DNA from: SIG469 sp964384255
GTDB taxonomy: Bacteria > Bacillota > Clostridia > Oscillospirales > Oscillospiraceae
Assembly: GCA_964384255.1 (NCBI GenBank)
Contig: CAYLKH010000024.1
Location: 1-28,853 of the forward strand
Direction of reading: 5' to 3'
Length of the DNA stretch: 28,853 nt
A program made the position numbers and the translations under genes. The notes beneath the pieces are model-generated. The model searched no databases. It was given only the letters and a program-made list of their open reading frames with translations, and was not told where the DNA came from. Below are positions 6,383-13,871 of this stretch, one piece after another; position 1 is the stretch's first letter; each line of letters starts with the position of its first letter.

Positions 6383-8185
6383 CTAAAGCTTTGCCATATA
6401 TATTCCGGCTTCACGGCCCAGAGTCTGGGCGATGCCAATGCTGATACCGCTGACGGGGGTGGAATACTGGAGTCCAAAGCGTCCGCCGCAGGTATTGCCC
6501 GAGGCAAACAGGCCCGGGATAGGCTCATAATCAGAATCCAGAACGTTCTGGTTTTCATCTGTCAGCAGGCCGCCGGTGGTACACATAAAGGTGCCTATGG
6601 ATTTCTGCGAGCTGTAGCCATAATAGGGCGCTGTATCGATGGGGAACAGCAGGGAAGCTTCTTTGCCAAAATCTTCGTCACGCTTTGCATAGCACAGCTG
6701 GTTGTATCTGGCCACGGAGCTGAGGAAGTTTTCCTTGTCCTGACCGCTGTAGCCCAGCTTGTCTGCCAGACCTTCCAGAGTATCGCTGCCCACCAGAGTG
6801 ACCTTTCCCGGCCCTCCGGGTCCGCCACCGGGACCACCAGGACCACCGGGGCCTTCTCCGGGACCACCAGGACCACCAGGGCCTTCTCCCGGTCCACCGG
6901 GGCCACCACCGGGCATACCGTCCATAGGAGGCATACCACCACCAGGTGCGCCGCCGGGGCCACCGGGACCACCGGGAACGCCAAAGCCGCCGGGGCCTTC
7001 TCCGGGAGCATGAGCAGTATTGGTTTTGGGCGCGCCGATCTGGACGTTTACGTCGCCGTCGATCTTGCCCATAGCCTTATCCATAAGCTGCTGAAGCCCC
7101 GCCTTTTCCTGTTCAGAGGTATAGTCGAAGGACAGATGGCCGGGGGCCTGAGCTTTGAGCTGGTCAAAAATTTTGCTGTCGAACACAACGGACAGGATCC
7201 CCTTTGGCTGGCGCATACTCTGGATACCGGAAAGCACCACGTCTCCAAATCCTTCGTTGCAATAGCGTCTGCCATGAGCATTGAGCCACAGAGCGGCTGT
7301 GGTCCCAATGGGGTCCGACGGGCTGCCGCCGGGATAATTATAGCTGCCGCCCATGGAGCTGATGGGCCGGGGTTCCAGCTTGCCGCCAGCCCACACGCCC
7401 AGCTGGACACCTGTGCCGTCGCACCCGGCGAAGGCTCTGGGGTTGGATTCGGGCATATAGTCGATGGGTTCTGTGCAAAGCTCGCGAACCATTTCGCTGT
7501 TGCCCCCAAAGTCACCGGCCGACAGCAAAACGCCTTTTTTCGCCTTGCAGCGGATAAACTGTCCGTCCCCGGTTTTGGCTATAAGGGCGGTCACGGCGCC
7601 GTTTTCTTTTTCCAGCAGCCAGCCCGTGGCGCCATAAAACCACTTTGCTCCCCGCTGGACAGACTCGGCGCGCAGGGCGTTCATAGCCACCGCCTGATAC
7701 CCCAGCTGGAGGCAGACGCAGCCCACCCATGTTTTGATGCCGGACTGGTCCACCTTTGGGTTATAAACCTGTCCGTCAGGGGTGACCTGACGTATCTGGA
7801 TATCTGCCCGCTGCTCATCGGTCAGGCGGCTGACTATCCAGTCGAAGCACTCTCCGCTTTTGTGAGCAAATTTTGATATCAGCGCGGTGTTGGCCCGATT
7901 GTTGGCCCGCAGCTGCCAGTCGTTGATGAACTCCACAACATCCACATCCGGCACGCCTTTGCTTTTGGCAAACTGAGAATTGATCTGGCCTACCTGACCG
8001 CCGCCATTGTAGCCCATGCGTTTTTCGGTCTTCTTTTCGATAACAATAACGGACGCGCCCTCCTCGGTGGCAGCAGCGGCCGCGCAGGTCCCGGCCTGAC
8101 CGCCGCCCAGGATGACCACATCGGCTTCATATTCGGCTGCAATGACCTGGGGAACGGGATTGGGGATTCTCCAGCTTCCTTCCAT
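6383..8185 (-). CDS. FAD-dependent fumarate-reductase/flavocytochrome-c-like reductase with Gly/Pro-rich insert
   Basis: The 600-residue protein has an FAD-binding Rossmann fold (VVILGGGQAG at 23-32 and acidic IEKK near 49-52), a capping domain, and a closing FAD segment with EPIPGLFASGNTCGGRFG then TPVSGISIG near the C-terminus, as in soluble succinate dehydrogenase/fumarate reductase flavoprotein relatives. These reduce activated C=C bonds of substrates such as fumarate, urocanate or 3-ketosteroids; the substrate here is unknown. Unusual is a 68-residue Gly/Pro run at about residues 393-460 (bases 6806-7009), just before the normal TLEGLADKLG element, so inside the capping-domain loop. No signal peptide, heme motif or FMN-attachment domain is present, so it needs another electron donor. 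It is last in the mrp operon, 53 bases after the esterase gene; AAAGG precedes the ATG. Confidence 0.85.
   Translation of the reverse strand: MEGSWRIPNPVPQVIAAEYEADVVILGGGQAGTCAAAAATEEGASVIVIEKKTEKRMGYNGGGQVGQINSQFAKSKGVPDVDVVEFINDWQLRANNRANTALISKFAHKSGECFDWIVSRLTDEQRADIQIRQVTPDGQVYNPKVDQSGIKTWVGCVCLQLGYQAVAMNALRAESVQRGAKWFYGATGWLLEKENGAVTALIAKTGDGQFIRCKAKKGVLLSAGDFGGNSEMVRELCTEPIDYMPESNPRAFAGCDGTGVQLGVWAGGKLEPRPISSMGGSYNYPGGSPSDPIGTTAALWLNAHGRRYCNEGFGDVVLSGIQSMRQPKGILSVVFDSKIFDQLKAQAPGHLSFDYTSEQEKAGLQQLMDKAMGKIDGDVNVQIGAPKTNTAHAPGEGPGGFGVPGGPGGPGGAPGGGMPPMDGMPGGGPGGPGEGPGGPGGPGEGPGGPGGPGGGPGGPGKVTLVGSDTLEGLADKLGYSGQDKENFLSSVARYNQLCYAKRDEDFGKEASLLFPIDTAPYYGYSSQKSIGTFMCTTGGLLTDENQNVLDSDYEPIPGLFASGNTCGGRFGLQYSTPVSGISIGIAQTLGREAGIYMAKL
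6806..7009 (-). repeat. Low-complexity coding repeat (Gly-Gly-Pro units) inside the FAD reductase gene
   Basis: The DNA consists of degenerate 9-base units that read GGPGGP, GEGPGG and similar. The unit GPGGPGEGPGGPGGP recurs with small changes, which suggests growth by slippage. It keeps the frame open across its whole length. Confidence 0.8.
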
Positions 8186-8238
8186 TTTTCCTTTTTCCTT
8201 TCTTAATCAACGCCGATCGGGCGTATTTAGTGGTTGTT

Positions 8239-9399
8239 TTATTCCTTCACCGGCAGGCGGCGAAGCTCCTTGGCCAGCTCCATGTTCTGCTCCTGAGTCA
8301 TGGAACCGGCGGCAGTGAGCACCAGTATCTGGATAGGCATTTCATAAAACTCTTCCAGCCGGGGCGACGAAATGATCTCGGGGAAATATTTCATCAGTAT
8401 TTCCATGGCAGCCGGGTCGGCAGCGGCGTCACCAATACGTGTGGTCAGGCTGTAGCGGCGGTTATCGGTTTTGCGGCTGGTGCTTTTTTCCAGCAGATTG
8501 TCCGGCAGGACCTGCTCGCCCATGTGGGCCCGGTTTTTGGCAGAGGATTCCAGCATGGATGCAAATTTGGTCCCCAGCTTCGGGGTATCGAACATATCGC
8601 TGAGCCATTTGTGGCAAAGGTCGATCCATTTTTCAACAGATCCGTCCCTGACGTTGGTTTCGCCCAGAGCCGACGCCTCGCTGCCGCTGCCGCAGCCATG
8701 CTCTCCATGAGCAAAAACATGAAGCTCAAAGGGCCTGTCGTGTTGTGCCATGGCGTTGCAATACAGCATGGCCTGCTCCACCGGCACCAGTTTGTCGTCA
8801 TAAAAGGCCATAACGAAGGACGGCGGCGTTTTTTCGCTGACCCATTTGCAGGGGGAGTATTTCTCCCTGACCATATCCCAGTCCAGTCCACTGGCCAGGA
8901 ATTTCAGCAGGCCCTGCTGGGCATCGGTGTCCACATAGGTCACGGCATAGCAGAGTATAAGGGCGTTGGGCCGAAGCTCGTCCTCGGTAGCCTGACAAAG
9001 CTGATGTACATTGTCCCGGTCCGCCATGGTGCCGAGGCAGGCCGCCAGATGTCCTCCGGCAGAAAAACCCGCCACAGCGACCTTATCCGGGTCGATATGC
9101 CACTTTTCGCTGTTTCTTCTGACCATAACCACTGTTTTCCCCAGATCCACCACCGGGTCGGGAATATGGGCATAGAAGCCTATGGAATAATGGAGGACGA
9201 AGGCGTTGTATCCCCGGGCCAGGAATTCCAGCGCCACCTGCTCCCCCTCCCGTTCCGATATCACCACATAGGCTCCGCCGGGGCATATGATCACGGCAGG
9301 CCGTTTGGGCAGGAACGGACGCATGGGGGTCCAGTCCTGAATATAGCAGTCAACATAGACCCGCCCGTCCGGCGTAAGGTCATGGCGTTCGTATATCAT
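8239..9399 (-). CDS. Alpha/beta hydrolase (BD-FAE/acetyl-esterase-like) with C-terminal extension
   Basis: The 386-residue protein opens like small-molecule esterases of the BD-FAE/DLH type: an oxyanion element ICPGGAY at 38-44, nucleophile elbow GFSAGG at 111-116 (S113), a probable acid at D201 or D202 in YDDKLVP, and histidine H231 or H234 in HGEHGCG. The catalytic domain ends near residue 265 (WLSDMF). About 115 more residues follow, with a poorly conserved linker and a helical C-terminus that reads like a second small domain (EILMKYFPEIISSPRLEEFYE). No signal peptide. It lies between the radical SAM gene (41 bases upstream, AAGAGGT site) and the FAD reductase gene, so it may unmask an ester or lactone substrate for the reductase; that is inference. 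Confidence 0.85.
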   Translation of the reverse strand: MIYERHDLTPDGRVYVDCYIQDWTPMRPFLPKRPAVIICPGGAYVVISEREGEQVALEFLARGYNAFVLHYSIGFYAHIPDPVVDLGKTVVMVRRNSEKWHIDPDKVAVAGFSAGGHLAACLGTMADRDNVHQLCQATEDELRPNALILCYAVTYVDTDAQQGLLKFLASGLDWDMVREKYSPCKWVSEKTPPSFVMAFYDDKLVPVEQAMLYCNAMAQHDRPFELHVFAHGEHGCGSGSEASALGETNVRDGSVEKWIDLCHKWLSDMFDTPKLGTKFASMLESSAKNRAHMGEQVLPDNLLEKSTSRKTDNRRYSLTTRIGDAAADPAAMEILMKYFPEIISSPRLEEFYEMPIQILVLTAAGSMTQEQNMELAKELRRLPVKE

Positions 9400-9440
9400 T
9401 GGTAATTACCTCTTTTCAGGCCCGCGGAAAGCTCTGCGGG

Positions 9441-10319
9441 TCATTTATATTCATCGCCGGAAAATTCCGGGATGAAGCTTTCGCAGGCGGAACCCGGCTC
9501 CTGAACATAGCCGTCGGTTATTCCCACAGCCTGCATATATCTGACCACCCGGTCATATTCCGATCCCGTCACCGGCCGGTCAAAGGGGGGCATATCCTTC
9601 GCCCTGCCCCAGGGTACATACTGGCACATAAGGCTGACCATGACCTGCCCGGGGGAGAAGTTTTCGCTTATCCAGTCCAGCACGCCAAAGGTATTGGCCG
9701 TGTTGCCCGGCAACAGCAGATGGCGGATAATAACTCCCTTTTTCATGATCCCGTTTTCGTCCAGAGCGTAGTCGCCCACCTGACGATACATCTCCATGAT
9801 CGCCTCTGCCGCCCGGTCGAAATAATCGGGCGCGTTGGACAGCTGCTTTGCCAGAGCGCTGTCAGAATATTTCATGTCCGGCAGATAGACGGATATCCTG
9901 CTCTCAAGGGTTTTCAGGGTATCCACCGATTCGTAGCCGCCGCAGTTGAACACAAAGGGCAGATCGCCGGAATACATATCCATAGCCCGGATTATCCGGG
10001 GTACATAATGGCCCGGGGTTATGAGGCTTATGCTGTGACATCCCTCCTGCTCCAGCCGGGAAAACTCCCCTGCCAGCTGCTGCTCGGTAATGTCATATCC
10101 CCTGCCCAGGGCAGAAATCTCATAATTCTGGCAAAAGGCGCATTTCAGGCTGCATCCGGAAAAGAACACCGCCCCGGTACCATTAGTCCCGCTGATACAG
10201 GGTTCTTCCCATAAATGGGGCGCGGCCCGGGCGATGCGGAGCTTGTCCCCTGCTCCGCAATAGCCGGGTCTGACGTCTCTTTGGGCCTTACAGTCCCTTG
10301 GACAAAGCTGGCAGAGCAT
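9441..10319 (-). CDS. Radical SAM protein, pyruvate-formate-lyase-activase-like (PflX-type)
   Basis: The 292-residue protein has the radical SAM motif CSLKCAFCQNYEIS with cysteines at 56, 60 and 63, plus an N-terminal set at C3, C6, C10 and C21 typical of the stand-alone activase-like group (COG1313). These bind one 4Fe-4S cluster for S-adenosylmethionine cleavage; the N-terminal cysteines may bind another. LPDMKY and the late VVRYMQAVGITDGYVQ segment also fit COG1313. The physiological target of this group is not established and no formate lyase gene is near. Its ATG overlaps the mrp stop as TGATG, so translation is coupled to an Fe-S carrier gene, which fits a need for cluster supply. The family call is firm. 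Confidence 0.88.
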   Translation of the reverse strand: MLCQLCPRDCKAQRDVRPGYCGAGDKLRIARAAPHLWEEPCISGTNGTGAVFFSGCSLKCAFCQNYEISALGRGYDITEQQLAGEFSRLEQEGCHSISLITPGHYVPRIIRAMDMYSGDLPFVFNCGGYESVDTLKTLESRISVYLPDMKYSDSALAKQLSNAPDYFDRAAEAIMEMYRQVGDYALDENGIMKKGVIIRHLLLPGNTANTFGVLDWISENFSPGQVMVSLMCQYVPWGRAKDMPPFDRPVTGSEYDRVVRYMQAVGITDGYVQEPGSACESFIPEFSGDEYK

Positions 10320-11179
10320 CAGGCTTCTTTAATAAGAGTCTCAAGGGTGTCGGCCAGAGGCTCCATATGGGGGCAGCTGTATTCGGCTATGCGGCCCAGC
10401 TCTGCCATAATGGACAGCTCCACGTCATAGGGCAGAGCAGCCGCCATGGGCAGCCCCAGCTTTTGCGCGTGTTCAGCAGGGTCAGAACCCAGAACAGATG
10501 TCTGGCCGCAGCTTCCGCAGGTCACCGCGACCTTGTTTTCAACAACTCCCAGAGGCGGTATCATGACCATTTTGCAAAGGTTGATGGATTTGGTAGCCAT
10601 ATAATCGCAAATGGAGTCGGGAGTGCAAACCATGATAGCTCCGTCAAAAGGGATAACGGTGTACATTTGCAGCGGAACGTCTCCCAGTCCGGTGGGCATA
10701 TCCACCAGCATAACGTCAATATTTTCCCATTTGCCCTCGGTATAGAAAAACTGAGCGCCGCCCGCCAGCTGCTTGCCTTCCCACAGGATGGGGGATTCCG
10801 GCTTATCGTACACATTGCCCATGCTCAAAAGCCTGACTCCGTTGGCAGTCTCCATGGGGAATATCTGCTTGTCGTCAGAATCGGCCAGACCGTCGAGGCC
10901 ATACAGAAGGTGCATGGTGGGACCGGCTATGTCGGCATCGATAATGCCCACGCTCAGGCCCCTCTTCGCCAGCTCGTTGGCTATAAGGGCAGTGACAACG
11001 CTTTTGCCGGTGCCGCCTTTACCGGACAGCACCGCAAATATCCGCTTTGCCAGCTTGGGGGTGAGCTGACTTTTTCCGCAGTCGGCTGAACATCCGGCGC
11101 AGTTGCCGGAGCATTCCCCGCCGTTTTCGGCGTATTCGGCATATTCCTTTTCAAGGGCTTCGTAATCTATGTTTGTCAT
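10319..11179 (-). CDS. Mrp/NBP35-family iron-sulfur cluster carrier ATPase
   Basis: The 286-residue protein is a deviant-Walker P-loop ATPase: SGKGGTGKS at 52-60, IIDADIAGPTMH after it, and DVMLVDMPTGLGD as the switch region. It also has CGSCG near residue 220, matching the CxxC that bridges a 4Fe-4S cluster between Mrp/ApbC subunits. The N-terminus carries an extra cysteine motif (C23, C27, C30, C34 in CSGNCAGCSADC), like the added ferredoxin-type segment of some archaeal and clostridial Mrp/NBP35 proteins. The role is to hold and pass Fe-S clusters to apo-proteins in the cytosol. AAAAGGAG precedes the ATG. It opens an operon with the radical SAM, esterase and FAD reductase genes. Confidence 0.92.
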   Translation of the reverse strand: MTNIDYEALEKEYAEYAENGGECSGNCAGCSADCGKSQLTPKLAKRIFAVLSGKGGTGKSVVTALIANELAKRGLSVGIIDADIAGPTMHLLYGLDGLADSDDKQIFPMETANGVRLLSMGNVYDKPESPILWEGKQLAGGAQFFYTEGKWENIDVMLVDMPTGLGDVPLQMYTVIPFDGAIMVCTPDSICDYMATKSINLCKMVMIPPLGVVENKVAVTCGSCGQTSVLGSDPAEHAQKLGLPMAAALPYDVELSIMAELGRIAEYSCPHMEPLADTLETLIKEA

Positions 11180-11225
11180 AAAGCTTCTCCTTTTCAGAGG
11201 TACAGTTTATTTGCTTAACCAGTTG

Positions 11226-11254
11226 ATTATATCACAGGTATCCCGGCCTGTCAT
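11226..11254 (-). promoter_or_regulatory. Promoter of the mrp-radical SAM-esterase-reductase operon
   Basis: Minus strand ATGACA (11254-11249), 17 bases, then TGA-TATAAT (-10 at 11231-11226): an extended -10 with perfect hexamer. The start would lie near 11219, leaving a 40-base leader with AAAAGGAG before the ATG at 11179. Confidence 0.7.
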
Positions 11255-11277
11255 CTGCCACAAATGTCATTCCGGCT

Positions 11278-11310
11278 CAACAGGCCGACCTGTTTTACAC
11301 TATTTTACAC
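11278..11310. promoter_or_regulatory. Possible operator upstream of the mrp promoter
   Basis: On the plus strand TTTTACAC occurs twice in tandem with a 10-base period (11293-11300 and 11303-11310), next to the imperfect palindrome AACAGG-CCGA-CCTGTT (11278-11293). The sites lie about 60 to 90 bases before the predicted start, a place usual for activator binding. No factor is assigned. Confidence 0.3.
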
Positions 11311-11381
11311 CATATCTTCAACGATTAAAAGAGCTTGCGCAGGAAATATCCGGGGATCGGCCCCGTCAAACAGCCAGATGA

Positions 11382-11685
11382 CCCATCATCGGAGACTGTC
11401 AAAAAACCTCGTAGAGTTCGCCGCAACAGCGGCGAATGAAATCACATATGAAATTTCCGGCGGCAGTGTATAACGTCAATGCAAGCATTGACGTCCCGGA
11501 AATTTCTCCGTTCGGCCTTCAAACGTGCGAAAAAGGGAGCTTGCGACCTTTTGAAGTACGCAAAGTCAGCAAGCTGACTTCCGTAGTTTTGGCTTCGCCA
11601 AAACTATAACTGCCGAAGGCCGCAAAATCCCGTGTCAAAATAGTCCATCGGACTATTTTGACACGCTGAGACGGCCCATCATCGG
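11382..11685. mobile_element. MITE-like palindrome-rich non-coding element
   Basis: The region is bounded by the direct repeat CCCATCATCGG (11382-11392 and 11675-11685), which could be a target-site duplication or the element ends. Just inside, TGTCAAAA (11397-11404) faces inverted TTTTGACA (11656-11663). Inside are several hairpins: AAATTTCCGG (11451-11460) with CCGGAAATTT (11496-11505), enclosing ACGTCAATGC-AA-GCATTGACGT (11473-11494); AAGTCAGC-AA-GCTGACTT (11563-11580); AGTTTTGGC-TTC-GCCAAAACT (11585-11605); and a 15-pair stem at 11632-11646 with 11650-11664. No transposase or credible frame is encoded. It fills most of the 517-base gap between mrp and the lipoprotein gene and ends 11 bases past the latter's stop, where its last hairpin may act as terminator. 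Confidence 0.6.
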
Positions 11686-11696
11686 TCACATAAAGG

Positions 11697-12749
11697 TCAG
11701 TCCGTTCCCGCCAACTGATCTGCAAAGGTCCGGAGACCTTTGTCCACCAGTTGAAAATATCCATCCTCATGAACGCAGTCCAGTCCATTCCCCCAGGACT
11801 CCATATCCTGCTCAAACAGGGCATAGGCGACGCAGTGGCGAAGAGTGAAGCCCCCTTCGTTAGTAGTCCTGTCCGGGTCCAGGGGCAGTCGCCGGATGAT
11901 ATACAGCTCGCCCGGTCCCTGGCAGACTCCGCTTATCTGCCCGACCTCAAGGGAAGCATAAGCCCGGTCAAAGGCATCGCCCAGATAACCTCTGGCAAAC
12001 AGCATCCCCCCGGGGAAGGCGGCAGAGGTCAAAAGAGTATACTGACTGTATTCATCCATCAGCTCATCGAACAGCTCCTCCGGCCGGTCGGACTGAGCAA
12101 GGCTTTCGGCCAGCTGCTCCATTGACCGGCGGTTTTCGTCGCTGTCTTCCACGCAGATGAATTTTGCGCACATATAGTCATTTTCTCCCGCATAGCGCAA
12201 AACCGTTTCGTCGTCACAGTTTTGCCCCTGCGGGCCGTAAAGTGCGGCGAAAACATTGTCGGTCAAAAAGCCTATCTGCTGCAAATAGCAAAAGTTTTCA
12301 ACCGTGTTGTATGACCGCTCCACCATGGCCCGATATTCGCCGGAACCATATACAGCTTCGCCGTTTTCGATGGTTTCGTCAATAGCTGCCTCCTGCTCCG
12401 GGGTAAGTCCGGCGCCCAGCTCAGCCGCCATTTTTTCAAGCCCCCGATGGTTGGCAGCCAGGGAAACGGCATAGCTCAAAAAATACTCTTCCAGCGGCAG
12501 GCCATCTATTATGGCGTCCCAGTCGGTTATTTCCTCAAGGCCGTTGGCCGATCTGTAATAGGAGGCGATATAATCCAGGTAATAATTGAATTCGGGCCAG
12601 TATACCGGCTGGTCATCTATGGTGAGTATGACCGTCTCCGCCGACAGCTCCCTGACCCCGGGGTCAGGAGCCGCCGTTTCCTCCGCAGTGGTCTGACCGC
12701 AAGCGGACAAAAGAAGCAGGCACACGAGCAGCGCACACAGTTTCTTCAT
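11697..12749 (-). CDS. Lipoprotein resembling PrsA/SurA-type peptidyl-prolyl isomerases
   Basis: The 350-residue protein starts with a lipoprotein signal, MKKLCALLVCLLLLSAC, lipid-modified at C17. The next part (VILTIDDQPVYWPEFNYYLDY) is the usual opening of the SurA/PrsA N-terminal chaperone arm: a short strand pair naming a substrate-free site, then helices rich in Glu and Ala. Near residues 250-310 the run FPGGMLFARGYLGDAFDRAY, then LEVGQISGVCQGPGELYIIR, matches the end of a parvulin domain, where the family ends G-x-H/L-I-I/V-x-L. The central parvulin histidines are not clear, so it may be a chaperone rather than an active isomerase. It would fold exported proteins at the outer face of the membrane. 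GGAG precedes the ATG. Confidence 0.7.
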   Translation of the reverse strand: MKKLCALLVCLLLLSACGQTTAEETAAPDPGVRELSAETVILTIDDQPVYWPEFNYYLDYIASYYRSANGLEEITDWDAIIDGLPLEEYFLSYAVSLAANHRGLEKMAAELGAGLTPEQEAAIDETIENGEAVYGSGEYRAMVERSYNTVENFCYLQQIGFLTDNVFAALYGPQGQNCDDETVLRYAGENDYMCAKFICVEDSDENRRSMEQLAESLAQSDRPEELFDELMDEYSQYTLLTSAAFPGGMLFARGYLGDAFDRAYASLEVGQISGVCQGPGELYIIRRLPLDPDRTTNEGGFTLRHCVAYALFEQDMESWGNGLDCVHEDGYFQLVDKGLRTFADQLAGTD

Positions 12750-12867
12750 CTTTTTTCTCCAGATACTAAATAAATCTTGAAATTCTTTGGGATATATAAG
12801 ATAATGAATCCAGGTTATTCAGGCCGGGACAAAGGCGCTCATCATCTGTTATCGGTACTTTGCTGTC

Positions 12868-13764
12868 TCATTCCCCGGACAGGGACTGTTTGGCCATCTC
12901 GACGAAGCGCTTTGCCGCGGCAGACAGGGTCGCGTTTTCCAGATAGCACACCCCCACCCCCCGGCGGGGTATGGGCTGATCCAGCCTGATCTCAAAAAGC
13001 TCGCCGCTGTCCAGCGCATCGCCCAGAAATTCCCTGACCACGCAGGCTACACCCAGCCCTATTCTGGAATAATCCACCAGCAGGTCATGGGCGCTCATCT
13101 CGATCTCCGGAATAAGCACTATCCCCCCGGAAGCAAAATGCCGGTCTACCCAGCGGCGTGAATTTGAGCTCTGCTCCAGCATTATCAGCGGGCGCGAGGC
13201 TATTTCCGACAGGGTGACCGTCCGGTCCCTCAGGTCGGCGAATTTGCCCCCGGCAATAAACACATCATGCACCGGCATACACTCCTCAAACAGCACTCCT
13301 TCGGCAGACAGCGGCATGTTTACAAATCCGATATCTATCTGCCCTTCCTTCAGCAGCTTAAGGGTCTTGCCCGAGGTCCTGTTGGTGATGGATATGGCCA
13401 CGTCAGGAAACCTTTCGTGGAACTTTTCCACCAGCGGCAGCAGGCACACCTTTGTCAGGGTATCGTTGGCTCCAATGCGCAGCTCCCCCGCTCCCAGATC
13501 GTTCAGCCTTGATATCCGGCGTTCCCCGGAGCTTATGAGATTGAGCGCAGAGCTGATATAACCCCAGAGTATCTGGCCCTCCTGAGTCAGGGATATTCCC
13601 TTGGACCCTCTGACAAACAGCTTTGTCCCCAGAGCCGTTTCCAGCTGACGTATGGACTGGCTCACCGCCGGCTGACTGATATACATTTCTCTGGCAGCCC
13701 CGGAAAAGCTCTTTACCCGGGCCACCGCATCAAATATTCTATACAGCTCAAGATTAACTTCCAT
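12868..13764 (-). CDS. LysR-family transcriptional regulator
   Basis: The 298-residue product has the LysR winged helix-turn-helix at its N-terminus (ELYRIFDAVARVKSFSGAAR, then ISQPAVSQSIRQLE near 29-42) and two substrate-binding lobes from about residue 90, beginning LRIGANDTL and ending with the LENATLSAAAKRFVEMAKQ segment. The start at 13764 is chosen because GGGAGGT lies 7 bases upstream; an ATG five codons earlier would overlap that site. It is divergent from the old-yellow-enzyme gene and separated by 107 bases with its own strong promoter, the classical arrangement for a LysR activator of its neighbour. The ligand may be the substrate of that enzyme (inference). Confidence 0.9.
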   Translation of the reverse strand: MEVNLELYRIFDAVARVKSFSGAAREMYISQPAVSQSIRQLETALGTKLFVRGSKGISLTQEGQILWGYISSALNLISSGERRISRLNDLGAGELRIGANDTLTKVCLLPLVEKFHERFPDVAISITNRTSGKTLKLLKEGQIDIGFVNMPLSAEGVLFEECMPVHDVFIAGGKFADLRDRTVTLSEIASRPLIMLEQSSNSRRWVDRHFASGGIVLIPEIEMSAHDLLVDYSRIGLGVACVVREFLGDALDSGELFEIRLDQPIPRRGVGVCYLENATLSAAAKRFVEMAKQSLSGE

Positions 13765-13777
13765 ATTCTGACCTCCC

Positions 13778-13792
13778 ATAAGCGCAGATTAT
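13778..13792. promoter_or_regulatory. Candidate LysR-type binding site
   Basis: ATAA-GCGCAGA-TTAT is a T-N11-A type interrupted dyad, the form LysR regulators recognise. It lies in the LysR leader, about 27 bases downstream of the predicted LysR start and about 80 bases before the divergent gene, so one bound dimer could repress lysR and activate its neighbour. Confidence 0.4.
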
Positions 13793-13811
13793 GCGATTTG
13801 GCAACTACCTG

Positions 13812-13840
13812 ATTATAGCTCACTATTTTAATTATGGCAA
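13812..13840 (-). promoter_or_regulatory. Promoter of the LysR gene
   Basis: Minus strand TTGCCA (13840-13835), exactly 17 bases, then TATAAT (13817-13812). No comparably good promoter for the divergent flavoprotein gene is visible on the plus strand (a TTGGCA at 13798-13803 lacks a well-spaced -10), which fits activator-dependent expression. Confidence 0.6.
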
Positions 13841-13871
13841 GAGAATATTGATATAGAAAAGGAGAACCAAA

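Noticed and set aside
6323..7876. Plus-strand frame of 517 codons opposite the Gly/Pro-insert flavin reductase
   Set aside because: Antisense shadow with no start signal; the minus strand encodes a clear FAD enzyme.
11519..11824. Minus-strand frame running from the lipoprotein gene into the MITE-like element
   Set aside because: It overlaps the lipoprotein gene in another frame and reads through hairpins; no start signal or domain.
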